37,422 nt of DNA, taken from positions 1-37,422 of the forward strand of contig JAINDL010000028.1 in NCBI GenBank assembly GCA_019931245.1. The letters run 5' to 3'. Positions within the stretch are counted from its first letter, which is position 1, and each line of letters starts with the position of its first letter. Positions 22,677-31,124 of this stretch are shown piece after piece. The stretch comes from Bryobacteraceae bacterium CoA2 C42 (GTDB lineage: Bacteria > Acidobacteriota > Terriglobia > Bryobacterales > Bryobacteraceae). The translations under genes and the position numbers were made by a program. The notes below the pieces were generated by a model, which searched no databases, was not told the DNA's origin, and saw nothing but the letters and a program-made list of their open reading frames with translations.

Positions 22677-24398
22677 TTAGAAGGGTCTGAAGTCGTCGTC
22701 GTCGAGCGGGAGGACGGACTCTGGGTTGAGGTCGCGGCTGGCGCCGACGCCCTGGAGGTTGGCGGGTTTATCGAACTGGGCGGTAAAGCCGCCCGGGGTG
22801 GGCGAGGACATAGGGGCCGGGGAGGCGGCCGGCGCCGGGGCGGAGGCGTTTTCGGTGGCCTTGCTGAGGGCTTTGAGGCTGGGGGTGTGGGTCGGTTTCG
22901 GGGCGCTGACGGGGGTGTGTTTGGAGGTGCCGGGGCGGAAGGTTTTGATTGGCGCCGCGGGGGCCGTCTGGTTGACGCCGAAGATTTTTTGCAGATCGAT
23001 GACGATCTCGTCGACGCGGCGGGCCTGGGTGGAGAGGCCCTGGCCGGCGGCGGCGCTTTCCTGAGCGGTGGCGGCGAGTTGCTGGGTGAGCTGTTCCATC
23101 TGAAGGACGGCGCGGGAAATCTGAGCGATGCCGCGGGCCTGTTCCTGGCTGCCGGAGAAGACGTCTTCGACGAGGCTCTTGGCCTCGAGCGAGCTGTTGG
23201 TGAGGACGGTGATGGCGCGGGCGACCTCGTCGAGCTTTTCTTTGCCTTCGGCGGCGCGGGTGATGGACTCTTCGATGAGCTGGGTGGTGTCGCGGGCGGC
23301 CTGGGCTGAGCGCTGGGCGAGGTTGCGGACCTCGTCGGCGACGACGGCAAACCCCATGCCGGCCTCGCCGGCGCGGGCCGCTTCGACGGCGGCGTTGAGG
23401 GCGAGGATATTGGTCTGGAAGGCGATGTCGTCGATGACTTTGATGATCTTGGAGATCTTGTTCGAGGAGGTGGTGATTTCGTTCATGGAGTGGACCATCT
23501 GAGCCAGGGCTTGGTTTGCTTCATGGATGGTGGCCGATGCCTCGTTGGTTTTGCGGGTGGCCGACTCGGCGTTTTCGGCGTTTTGTTTCGTCATCGAATG
23601 GATCTGCTCGGTAGAGGCGGAGGTCTCTTCGAGCGAGGCGGCCTGCTGGCTGGCGGCGTGGGAGACTGATTGGCTCGAAGCGGAGACGCGGCCGGCGGTG
23701 TTGGCCAGGCGGCGGGCGTTTTCGTTCAGATCGGCGACCGACTGCCGGAGGATGGTTTGGATTTTCCGGACGCTGACGACGGCGGCGATGCCGACAAAGA
23801 CGCTGAAGCCACCGAGGAAGGCGATGCTCCAAAAGCTGGCGGTGTAGAGCGATTGCGCCTCCTGTTGGGCGGCGGCGAGCTGTTCGGCCTCGACCTGGAT
23901 GAGGCGGCGCGCGCGTTCGTTAGACTGATTGAGCAGGGGGAGAATCTTCCCATTCACCGTGGTGGCGGCCTGATCGAACTGACCCTGCCGGAAGGCGCTC
24001 GAGGCTTGGCTGTGCAACTCGCTCCAGCTATCCATTTGGGAGGAGATGGTCTGGATCTCCTGCAGGGCGGCGCCGGTGGTGAGTCCCTTCAGCTGGGTGA
24101 TCGCCTTGCGCAACTCCTGTTCGACGGCGCCCGCGCTCTGATCGAATGAGGAGACCGCCGCCTTCTGTTGCCGGTTGATGGCGCCGCTCATCTGGCGTTC
24201 GAGCGATTCAAGCTCGCCGAGTTGGCTGCCGAGGCTGCCTGCCAACATCTGCTGGCGGGCGACCTGGGTGAGTGCACTGTCAAGTTGCCTGCCCAGGTGG
24301 TTTGTCACCCAGGCGGCCGTGAGGCCGAGAACGACAGAGAAACCCACCACGAGGGTGGTGGTAATGGACAGACGTTTACCTGCGGACCATGAGGACAT
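22677..24398 (-). CDS. methyl-accepting chemotaxis protein
   Basis: A 573-residue transmembrane receptor. TM1 spans about 11-32 and TM2 about 188-210, flanking a Gln/Ser-rich helical periplasmic domain like a four-helix-bundle sensor with no recognisable ligand motif. The cytoplasmic part has [10 protein letters not shown]-type methylation regions and the conserved hairpin tip [24 protein letters not shown] in fragments at about 321-344, then [19 protein letters not shown]. No clear HAMP domain follows TM2. A flexible Ala/Pro/Ser tail ends in DDDDFRPF. The ATG at 24398 has AGGAG 7 nt upstream. Divergent from cheW; its signal presumably feeds that cluster. Confidence 0.93.
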   Translation of the reverse strand: MSSWSAGKRLSITTTLVVGFSVVLGLTAAWVTNHLGRQLDSALTQVARQQMLAGSLGSQLGELESLERQMSGAINRQQKAAVSSFDQSAGAVEQELRKAITQLKGLTTGAALQEIQTISSQMDSWSELHSQASSAFRQGQFDQAATTVNGKILPLLNQSNERARRLIQVEAEQLAAAQQEAQSLYTASFWSIAFLGGFSVFVGIAAVVSVRKIQTILRQSVADLNENARRLANTAGRVSASSQSVSHAASQQAASLEETSASTEQIHSMTKQNAENAESATRKTNEASATIHEANQALAQMVHSMNEITTSSNKISKIIKVIDDIAFQTNILALNAAVEAARAGEAGMGFAVVADEVRNLAQRSAQAARDTTQLIEESITRAAEGKEKLDEVARAITVLTNSSLEAKSLVEDVFSGSQEQARGIAQISRAVLQMEQLTQQLAATAQESAAAGQGLSTQARRVDEIVIDLQKIFGVNQTAPAAPIKTFRPGTSKHTPVSAPKPTHTPSLKALSKATENASAPAPAASPAPMSSPTPGGFTAQFDKPANLQGVGASRDLNPESVLPLDDDDFRPF

Positions 24399-24905
24399 GC
24401 AAATTCTCCTGAAGTATTTGGGCGGAACGGCGCGGGAGCTATTCCGGTTGATGCATAACAAGCCACGGCTTGGACGCTGGGTGGCGGGGGGCGGGACTTT
24501 CGATTGAGCGAGAAACTTCCGGCCGGAAGCTTGCTCGTGCAACCGGGCAGCGGACAACTCAGGGCAGACCGGCTCTAGGGCTCTGGGCCAGGCGAGGAGT
24601 CGCCGCCCGGGACCGTTCGGCCGCGCCCGGCGGCCCGGTGGAGCCGGGCGCGGCTGAACGGTCCCGGGCGGTGAAAGTTTCTGGTGAAGGCATCGGGTTG
24701 ATGTGACCGCACTTTGGGCGGGCCGGGGCGCTCGCCGGCGATTGCTGCGGGAGGGCACCTCGCCCCCATAACGAGTCATATCGGAGACGGGCAGGCCGGC
24801 TTTAGCGGGAATTCGGCGTAAAGTTTTTTCTCAGAAAAGGGCGGCGTGACCGATATGGGTGCTTGAGGGCGGAGTTTGCCCGAGCAATTACTTCGTGAGG
24901 CTGAC
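24399..24905. other. divergent regulatory region between mcp and cheW
   Basis: About 500 bp without a supportable gene. It contains the large 24603-24671 hairpin, an 8-bp inverted repeat CATATCGG (24777-24784) with CCGATATG (24850-24857), and a T/A-rich dyad TTTTCTCAGAAAA at about 24826-24838. The cheW ribosome site GTGAGG is at 24895-24900. No promoter stands out for either direction. Confidence 0.5.
24603..24671. repeat. 29-bp inverted repeat forming a very stable hairpin
   Basis: Arms 24603-24631 and 24643-24671 are reverse complements except for one position, with an 11-nt loop. Nearly all pairs are G-C. It sits between divergently transcribed genes, where no transcript should end, so a plain terminator role does not explain it. 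Confidence 0.85.
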
Positions 24906-25445
24906 ATGAATACACTGACTGCGCCGACCGTAGCGCCATATGGAGAGAATCGCGGGGGACTGCCCCCTGCCGCAGCAGTCGCCGCGCAGGCGGCGAGCAA
25001 ACACCTGATCTTCAGTCTCGGCAAAGAGGAGTTTGCCGTGCCGGTTTCCAAAGTCAAGGAGATTATTGGAATGCTCGAAGTGACCCCGGTGCCGCACACG
25101 CCCGACCACGTGCGCGGAGTGATCAATCTTCGGGGTAAGGTGGTTCCGGTGATCGACCTGCGTGCGAAGTTGGGCGTGCCGACTGCGGAGTACGATGAAC
25201 GGACCTGCATTATCGTGGTCCAGCCCGAAATGGCCAAGAGCGTTTACCTGATCGGAGTGATTGTCGACGGGGTCAGCGAGGTAATGCCGGTGCAGAGCGC
25301 CGAGATCGAAAAGACGGAGACCTTCAGCCACGGTCTGATTTCGGCCAGCTATGTTCAGGGCGTTGCGAAGATTCGGGGCAAAGTCAAGATTCTGCTGGAT
25401 CTCGATTGCGTGATTTCGCAGGCCGATCTGCGGCAACTGGTCTAG
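24906..25445 (+). CDS. cheW: chemotaxis coupling protein CheW
   Basis: Links receptors to CheA at the membrane array. The 179-residue protein has an Ala/Pro-rich N-terminal extension of about 35 residues, then the CheW beta-barrel: HLIFSLGKEEFAVPVSKVKEI, VRGVINLRGKVVPVIDLRAKLG and VDGVSEVMPV. The ATG at 24906 is chosen for GTGAGG 5 nt upstream; an in-frame start at 24876 lacks such a site. It is first in the cheW-cheA-cheR-cheD-cheY-cheX-cheB run and divergent from mcp. A 124-bp gap to cheA (25446-25569) shows nothing I can name. Confidence 0.93.
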   Translation: MNTLTAPTVAPYGENRGGLPPAAAVAAQAASKHLIFSLGKEEFAVPVSKVKEIIGMLEVTPVPHTPDHVRGVINLRGKVVPVIDLRAKLGVPTAEYDERTCIIVVQPEMAKSVYLIGVIVDGVSEVMPVQSAEIEKTETFSHGLISASYVQGVAKIRGKVKILLDLDCVISQADLRQLV

Positions 25446-25569
25446 GCGGGGGCCGGTTCCGTCGCGGCACTGCCCGCCATCCCGCGGTCTGCCCTTCCAC
25501 CTGCCGGCCGCCATCGCGCCGCCATCCCTAGGAGTCGAAGCATCGTGACAAAAAACGCAAGGAGCACCC

Positions 25570-27657
25570 GTGTCTGTAGAAGCTGATCTTCTTACTTGGA
25601 TTGACTCTCTCATTGTTGAAACGCTAGCCTTTTCGCCGGAGGAAGGAATTCCGGGAGGGGGCCGCATGGCCACGTTGGCCGGTTTGTGCGCGAACATTGT
25701 CCCGGCCGCGCATTCGCTCGGGATGGAGGAGACCGCCGCCTGCGCCGAACGCCTCGCGGCCGAGGTGGCCGCGCCGGGTCCGAACTTCAGCTCCCTTCTT
25801 GAACAACAGATTGAATTGCTGCAACTGAACGCCGACACGGAGCTCGCGGCGCGGCTCTCGCAGCAGCGGGTCGCCGCGGGTGGACCGGCCGAGATCTTCC
25901 AGGACCGTTCGATGATTGGCGACTTTATCGGCGAGGCACGGGAACATCTGGAGATGATCGAGCAGGAGTTGCTGCTGCTCGAGCAGTCGCCAGAAAATCC
26001 GGAGCCGATTCATGCCATCTTCCGCAGCTTTCACACGATCAAGGGTCTGGCCGGAATCTTCAACCTGACTTCGACCCGCGACCTTGCTCACGAGGTGGAG
26101 ACGCTGCTTGATCTGGTGCGCAACGGCGCGCTACCGGCAACGCCAGGGCTGGTCGACGTGGTGCTGGCCTGTGCGGACCGCCTCGGCGAGATCGTCAACC
26201 TGCTGGCCGAGGATAGCGGCGACGAGGGGGTGCCGCTGCCCGACAACACGGCTCTTCTCGAACGGCTACGCAACCAGATGATGCCCCCGGATGAGGATCC
26301 GGTACCGGCCGCGCCGCCGGCCGGGGCTGCGCCGCCCGTCGGGGTCTCGCCGCCCGCCGGGGTCTCGCCAGTAGCGGCGACCGTCTTCACGGCGCCCGCC
26401 GCCCTGCCGGCGGCGTCCTTCGGCGCCGAATCCGGCGTCGAGGGCGACAGCGGGGCGGCGCGGCGGCGGGCCAGCGACTTGAGCAGCGCCCAGGTAAAGG
26501 TGGACACCTCGAAGCTGGACTTTCTGGTTGACATGGTGGGCGAACTGGTAATTGCCCAGTCGCTTGTGCAGCAGGACCCTTCTTTGGTGCAGTTCGGCGA
26601 CCCGCGGCTCGGCCGTAACCTGGCGCAGCTGGGCCGAATCACCACCGACCTGCAAAAGACGGCGATGTCGCTGCGCGTGGTGCCGATCCGCCAGACCTTC
26701 CAACGGATGCAGCGGGCTTTCCGCGATCTCGTCAAAAAGTCGGGCAAGCAGGCCGAACTCGAACTGGTGGGTGAGGATGCCGAACTGGACCGTTCGATTG
26801 TCGAGCAGCTGGCCGATCCGCTGATGCACATGATCCGCAACTCGGTCGACCACGGCCTTGAGGCCCCGGGCGAGCGGGAGCAGACCGGCAAGCCCAACAC
26901 GGGAAAGGTGCGGTTGGCGGCCTCGCACCAGTCCGGCAATGTGTTGATTGAGATCTCCGACGATGGCCGGGGATTGAACCGCGCGAAGATACTGAAAAAG
27001 GCGATCGAACGCGGACTGATCCCGGCTGACGCCAATCTGCCCGTCGACAAGATTCTCGAACTGATCTTTGAGCCGGGTTTTTCGACCGCCGATCAGATCT
27101 CGGACGTCAGCGGGCGGGGCGTTGGGATGGACGTGGTCAAGAAGCAAATTCATAAGCTGCGCGGCCGGATTGAAATCCGGTCCGAGCCCGGGATTGGCAC
27201 CACGTTCCTGCTGCGGTTTCCCCTGACGCTGGCCATCATTGACGGTCTGACGATCCGGGTTTCGGGTGAGCGCTACATCCTGCCGCTGCACTGTGTGCAG
27301 GAGATCTTCCGGCCCGAGGCCGATTCCATCTACCGGGTCAAGGGGACGCAAGAAGTTGTTATGCTGCGCGACCGGGTCATTCCGCTGCTCCGCTTGTACA
27401 AACTCCTTGGCCGGGTGCCGGAGCGGACCGATCCTTACTCGGGCATTCTAATCTCGATCGAGCTCGAGGGACGGCGCTACTGTCTGCTGGTCGATGAGCT
27501 GCTTGGCAAGCAGGAGGTCGTCATCAAAAGCCTCGGGGAGTACTTCAGCGCCGTGCCGGGCGTGTCGGGCGCCGCCATTCTCGGGGACGGCTGCGTGGGG
27601 CTGATTCTCGACCTTGACGGACTGTTGTCGCAGGAGAGTCTCGATGCCGCTGCCTGA
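25570..27657 (+). CDS. cheA: chemotaxis histidine kinase CheA
   Basis: A 695-residue kinase. The HPt (P1) domain starts only near residue 108 and has H155 in FRSFHTIKG. A Pro/Gly/Val-rich linker (about 240-300) replaces the CheY-binding P2 domain. The dimerisation region begins at VDTSKLDFLVDMVGELV (about 311), the ATPase domain has NSVDHGLE (about 424), SDDGRG (about 463) and GRGVGMDVV (about 515), and a CheW-like P5 domain fills 555-690. The first 105 residues may be a degenerate HPt bundle. The GTG start is supported by AAGGAG at 25559-25564. It overlaps cheR by 14 nt. Confidence 0.95.
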   Translation: MSVEADLLTWIDSLIVETLAFSPEEGIPGGGRMATLAGLCANIVPAAHSLGMEETAACAERLAAEVAAPGPNFSSLLEQQIELLQLNADTELAARLSQQRVAAGGPAEIFQDRSMIGDFIGEAREHLEMIEQELLLLEQSPENPEPIHAIFRSFHTIKGLAGIFNLTSTRDLAHEVETLLDLVRNGALPATPGLVDVVLACADRLGEIVNLLAEDSGDEGVPLPDNTALLERLRNQMMPPDEDPVPAAPPAGAAPPVGVSPPAGVSPVAATVFTAPAALPAASFGAESGVEGDSGAARRRASDLSSAQVKVDTSKLDFLVDMVGELVIAQSLVQQDPSLVQFGDPRLGRNLAQLGRITTDLQKTAMSLRVVPIRQTFQRMQRAFRDLVKKSGKQAELELVGEDAELDRSIVEQLADPLMHMIRNSVDHGLEAPGEREQTGKPNTGKVRLAASHQSGNVLIEISDDGRGLNRAKILKKAIERGLIPADANLPVDKILELIFEPGFSTADQISDVSGRGVGMDVVKKQIHKLRGRIEIRSEPGIGTTFLLRFPLTLAIIDGLTIRVSGERYILPLHCVQEIFRPEADSIYRVKGTQEVVMLRDRVIPLLRLYKLLGRVPERTDPYSGILISIELEGRRYCLLVDELLGKQEVVIKSLGEYFSAVPGVSGAAILGDGCVGLILDLDGLLSQESLDAAA

Positions 27658-28528
27658 GCCGGCGCTTGATGAGCTGCGTACGCCTCCCGGCATTCCGGAT
27701 GCCGAGTTTCGCGACATCTGTGTGCTGGTTCAGCAGCGGTTGGGCATCGAACTGCGCCCGGGCAAGGAGGCGCTCGTCACGCTGCGGCTGGCCGAGCCGA
27801 TGCGGCGGGGAGGATTCACCTCTTTCGGCAAATACATGGAGCATGTCAAGCGGGACCCGGAGGGTCCGGCGATGCTTGAGTTCATCGACTGTTTGACGAC
27901 GAACCACACCAACTTTCTGCGCGAGGCCAACCACTTTGGTTTCTGGCAGGAACAGGTGCTGCTGCCGCTACGCCACCGCGCCGAGCTGTCCGTCTGGTGC
28001 GCGGCCAGTTCGTCGGGCGAGGAGCCCTACACCCTGGCCATGCACGCCGTCGAGGCGCTGGGCGAGGCCGCCTATCGTCAGGTGCGGATTCTGGCTACCG
28101 ACATCTCGCATGCCGTGCTCGACCAGGCCCGGCGCGGCGTCTATGCCGAACAGCGTCTGGCGCCCGTGCCGGAGGCTTGGCGGCGGCGTTACTTCCTCCG
28201 CGGCGAAGGGAAGTGGCAGGGTTACTACCGGGTCCGGCCGGAGTTGATGAAAATGGTCGAGTTCCGCCGGCTGAATTTGATTGAGCCGCTGCCCTTCATG
28301 GGGCCGTTTCCGACCATCTTTTGCCGGAATGTGATGATTTATTTCAATGCCGAGACGCGCGCGCTGGTGGTGAATCAGATGCGCACGCGGCTTGAGCCCG
28401 GCGGTTACCTGTTTGTGGGGCACGCCGAGAGTCTCAATGGTCTGGACGTCAAACTGGAGTATGTACAACCCTCGGTATACCGGCTGGCCGCCGTCGGCCG
28501 TCCGGGGGGAGAGGTCGAGAGGAGTTAA
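27644..28528 (+). CDS. cheR: chemotaxis receptor methyltransferase CheR
   Basis: Methylates glutamates of receptors with SAM. The 294-residue protein has an N-terminal helical domain, LTTNHTNFLREANHF (near 84-98), the SAM motif CAASSSGEEPYTLAM, ATDIS and FCRNVMIYF (near 230), and GYLFVGHAESL. The ATG at 27644 lies inside the end of cheA and has AGGAG at 27632-27636, 7 nt upstream, so I prefer it over the earlier in-frame start. It works against CheB, encoded three genes on. The mcp tail lacks the classical NWETF docking peptide. Confidence 0.95.
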   Translation: MPLPEPALDELRTPPGIPDAEFRDICVLVQQRLGIELRPGKEALVTLRLAEPMRRGGFTSFGKYMEHVKRDPEGPAMLEFIDCLTTNHTNFLREANHFGFWQEQVLLPLRHRAELSVWCAASSSGEEPYTLAMHAVEALGEAAYRQVRILATDISHAVLDQARRGVYAEQRLAPVPEAWRRRYFLRGEGKWQGYYRVRPELMKMVEFRRLNLIEPLPFMGPFPTIFCRNVMIYFNAETRALVVNQMRTRLEPGGYLFVGHAESLNGLDVKLEYVQPSVYRLAAVGRPGGEVERS

Positions 28529-28530
28529 GA

Positions 28531-29061
28531 ATGGTACCTAAGGGAAAAAATGCGATTGTAATTGGGGTCTCCGAGTGCCGTACGAGCCGGGACCGGGACA
28601 GTTATCTGGTTACTTACGCGCTGGGATCGTGCATCGGCGTGGCGGCGTATGACCGGAACTCCGGAGTGGGCGGGTTGCTGCATTTTCAGCTGCCCGACTC
28701 TTCCATGGACCGGGAGTTGGCTGAGTCGCATCCGGCGATGTTTGCCGATACGGGTCTGCAACTGCTGCTCAGCAAGATGACGCGGCTGGGCGCCGACCCG
28801 AAGCGGGCGCTGATCCGCATTGCGGGCGGGGCGGCGATTATCGGAGGGCAGCGGTTGGGCGGACAGGGAATCCCGATGCCGGGCGACGGGACGGGGGTAG
28901 GCAAGCAGAACTACCTGGCGATCCGGAAGCTGTTGTGGCGGCATGGGCTGATGCTGGAGGGAGAGGCGGTCGGCGGTGGCCAGGGCCGGACGCTGGGCCT
29001 GACGCTCGGCACGGGGGAGTTCTGGGTAACATCGCCCGAACCGGGTTCGATCGCCGTCTAG
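28531..29061 (+). CDS. cheD: chemoreceptor glutamine deamidase CheD
   Basis: Deamidates receptor glutamines and in many species is sequestered by a CheC/CheX-type phosphatase. The 176-residue protein has T28, C34 (LGSCIGV) and H51 (LLHFQLP), with the same 6- and 17-residue spacing as the known Thr-Cys-His set. RIAGGAAI and GKQNYLAIRKLL complete the family pattern. AGGAG lies 6 nt before the ATG, inside the end of cheR. The next gene follows after a 74-bp A/T-richer gap. Confidence 0.94.
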   Translation: MVPKGKNAIVIGVSECRTSRDRDSYLVTYALGSCIGVAAYDRNSGVGGLLHFQLPDSSMDRELAESHPAMFADTGLQLLLSKMTRLGADPKRALIRIAGGAAIIGGQRLGGQGIPMPGDGTGVGKQNYLAIRKLLWRHGLMLEGEAVGGGQGRTLGLTLGTGEFWVTSPEPGSIAV

Positions 29062-29084
29062 AGGGAAAGTTTTTGGACAAATTC

Positions 29085-29111
29085 TAAAACAATGATCAAT
29101 CTATCCGAAAA
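29085..29111 (+). promoter_or_regulatory. sigma-28-like promoter upstream of cheY
   Basis: TAAA at 29085-29088, exactly 15 bp, then TCCGAAAA at 29104-29111. This matches the TAAA-N15-GCCGATAA form at 4/4 and 6/8 positions. It lies in the only A/T-rich gap of the cluster; the start would be near 29118, and cheY begins at 29136. Confidence 0.4.
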
Positions 29112-29135
29112 GAAACTAGAAATGGGAGATAGGAA

Positions 29136-29549
29136 ATGGCACTTCGAGTATTGATTGTCGATGACGCGCCGGCGATGCGGCTCTACATCCGGCGAACGCT
29201 CCAGATGTCTGGCCTGGCCCTGAGTGCGGTCTTTGAGGCCGGCGATGGCAAGGAAGGGATCGCGGTGTTGGAGCGGGAGCACCTGCAGGGCGCCGGGCTC
29301 GACCTGGTCTTTACTGACATCAACATGCCGGTGATGAACGGCGAAGAGTTCGTGACGCAGCTGCAGCAGGATGAGCGTTTGAAGGAGGTGCCGGTGTTGG
29401 TGATCTCCACCGACGCCACCAAGACGCGGGTGCTGCGTTTGCGCGAGTTGGGAGCGCGGGGCTACATCAGTAAGCCGTGCGCGCCGGAAATGATCCGGCT
29501 GAAAGTAGAACAGATTCTTGGGAGGGACTATGCTGCCGCGTTGTGCTGA
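29136..29549 (+). CDS. cheY: CheY-like response regulator
   Basis: Single receiver domain of 137 residues. DD at 9-10, phospho-acceptor D61 in FTDINMP, S91-T92 and K113 in ISKP make a complete active site. It has no output domain, so it should act by binding a target. A TAGGAA sequence just upstream of the ATG is the ribosome site. The last 20 nt overlap the next gene. Whether it reaches a flagellar motor or type IV pili is not shown here, as no motility structural gene is in the window. Confidence 0.93.
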   Translation: MALRVLIVDDAPAMRLYIRRTLQMSGLALSAVFEAGDGKEGIAVLEREHLQGAGLDLVFTDINMPVMNGEEFVTQLQQDERLKEVPVLVISTDATKTRVLRLRELGARGYISKPCAPEMIRLKVEQILGRDYAAALC

Positions 29550-29991
29550 TTCCGATTTGATCGATGCCGCCAGCGAAGTGCTGGGTATGATGTTTTTTAC
29601 CGACGTGATGAATGGAAACGTCCCGTCGGAGGAGCCCGAAAAGCCGCTCACGGTGAAAGTGGAGTTCCAGGGCGCCAGCTCCGGGATGCTGCACATGAGC
29701 ATGCCGCGGGAGACCGCCGAGGCGCTAACGGCCAACTTTCTTGGCCTGCCCATGGGCGAGGTGCCCACGGAAGAGCAGGTCAATAACGTGGTCAACGAGT
29801 TGGGCAACATGGTGTGCGGCTCCTTTTTGAGCAAGCACGAATCCGAGGAGCTGTTCGACCTCTCCAAGCCCGAGATCCTGGCCGCTTCCGAGCCGCCCTC
29901 GCAGGTGGCTACCCTGCGCCGGTCGCTCGAACTCGACAACGGAAAGATGGTTCTGGCCCTGAGCTGGGATCGCCTCAACCCGGCTGCCTAG
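29530..29991 (+). CDS. cheX: CheX/CheC-type CheY-P phosphatase
   Basis: A 153-residue protein with the CheX-type phosphatase helix NVVNELGNMVCGSFL, which carries the ExxN pair (E-L-G-N) needed to hydrolyse phospho-CheY. Only one such helix is clear, favouring CheX over CheC. The flanking MLHMSMPRETAEALTANFLG segment fits the family. The ATG at 29530 sits 4 nt after GGAGG and inside the end of cheY, so the response regulator and its likely phosphatase are translationally coupled. Confidence 0.75.
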   Translation: MLPRCADSDLIDAASEVLGMMFFTDVMNGNVPSEEPEKPLTVKVEFQGASSGMLHMSMPRETAEALTANFLGLPMGEVPTEEQVNNVVNELGNMVCGSFLSKHESEELFDLSKPEILAASEPPSQVATLRRSLELDNGKMVLALSWDRLNPAA

Positions 29992-30034
29992 CAACCATCC
30001 CGGCGAACGCCGCCGGGAAAGGACTCCAAACGCA

Positions 30035-31117
30035 ATGGTGAACAAAAGAATCCGGGTATTGGTCGTCGATGACTCGCAAAACATGCGGCGTCTGCTGACC
30101 GACACCCTGGCGAGCGAACCGAGAATTGAAGTCGTCGGCACGGCGGCCGATCCCTACGAGGCGCGGGATCTGATCGTCGCTCTCCGTCCGGACGTCCTGA
30201 CGCTGGACATCGAGATGCCCCGCATGGACGGTATCACCTTTCTCGGTAAACTGATGGCGAAACTGCCGATGCCCGTCATCGTCGTCAGTACGCTCTGCCA
30301 GAGCGGCTCACTCGCCGTCGTCGAGGCCCTCCGCCTCGGCGCCGTCGAAGCCCTCGTCAAGCCCTCCGGAGCGCGCGAAATCCCCGCCTTCCGGCAGCAG
30401 CTTCTTCTCAAGGTTCTCGGCGCCGCCGGGGCACGCTACCGCGGCCCCGTCGCCACTCCTCCCGCCGCCAGCGCCAAACCCATCGTCTCCGGTGCCCCCA
30501 GCACCCGCCTGTTCGCCGTCGGCGCCTCAACCGGCGGCACCCAGGCCATCGAAGTCCTGCTCCAGCAGCTCCCCGCCGAGATCCCGGGCATGGTCGTCGT
30601 TCAGCACATCCCCCCCGTCTTCTCCCGCAGCTTCGCCGAACGCCTCAATCAGTTCTGCCCACAAACCGTCAAAGAGGCCGAAGAAGGTGACCTCGTCGCC
30701 GACGGCCAGGTCCTCATCGCCCCCGGCGGCTTCCACCTCGTCCTCGTCCGCGTCGGCGCCGAGTACCGCGTCCGCCTACGCCAAGGCCCCCCCGTCCACT
30801 ACCAGCGTCCCGCCGTCGACGTCCTGTTCCGCTCCGTCGCCGCCGTCGCCGGGCACCACGCCCTCGGTGTTATCCTCACCGGCATGGGCTCGGACGGCGC
30901 CGCCGGCCTCAAACAAATGCGCGACGCCGGCTCCTGGTGCATCGCCCAGGACGAAAATACCGCCGTCGTCTACGGCATGCCCCTCGCCGCCGTTCAGTCC
31001 GGCGCCGTCTCAGAAATCCTCCCCCTCGAACGCATCGGCGGCGCCATGCTCGCCGGACTCGCCCGCTGCAAACGCCCTACAGCCTATCATCAAGAGTTGG
31101 CCCCCGCCAATCCTTGA
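30035..31117 (+). CDS. cheB: receptor methylesterase/deamidase CheB
   Basis: A 360-residue response regulator with esterase output. Receiver: DD at 12-13, phospho-acceptor D58 in TLDIEMPRMDG, K109 in VKPSG. Esterase: S165 in GASTGGT, H191 in VQHIPP and D287 in GMGSDGA, the usual catalytic triad. It removes methyl groups added by CheR. The first quarter of the gene is balanced in G and C, but from about 30260 the coding strand becomes strongly C-rich with a switch in favoured codons (for example Leu CTG to CTC). It ends 7 nt before truA. Confidence 0.96.
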   Translation: MVNKRIRVLVVDDSQNMRRLLTDTLASEPRIEVVGTAADPYEARDLIVALRPDVLTLDIEMPRMDGITFLGKLMAKLPMPVIVVSTLCQSGSLAVVEALRLGAVEALVKPSGAREIPAFRQQLLLKVLGAAGARYRGPVATPPAASAKPIVSGAPSTRLFAVGASTGGTQAIEVLLQQLPAEIPGMVVVQHIPPVFSRSFAERLNQFCPQTVKEAEEGDLVADGQVLIAPGGFHLVLVRVGAEYRVRLRQGPPVHYQRPAVDVLFRSVAAVAGHHALGVILTGMGSDGAAGLKQMRDAGSWCIAQDENTAVVYGMPLAAVQSGAVSEILPLERIGGAMLAGLARCKRPTAYHQELAPANP

Positions 31118-31124
31118 TGAACGC

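Noticed and set aside
24819-24857. Sigma-28 promoter upstream of cheW (TAAAGTTT ... ACCGATA)
   Set aside because: Both half-elements look right but are about 10 bp too far apart; with correct spacing the -10 position reads AGGGCGGC.
25446-25569. Small gene or regulatory RNA in the cheW-cheA gap
   Set aside because: No start with a ribosome site, no clear hairpin with a T-run, and only the cheA ribosome site AAGGAG can be supported.
30492-31124. Upstream extension of truA through cheB
   Set aside because: The Ser/Pro/Ala-rich translation is a shadow of cheB, whose active-site residues are intact; TruA begins properly at 31125.
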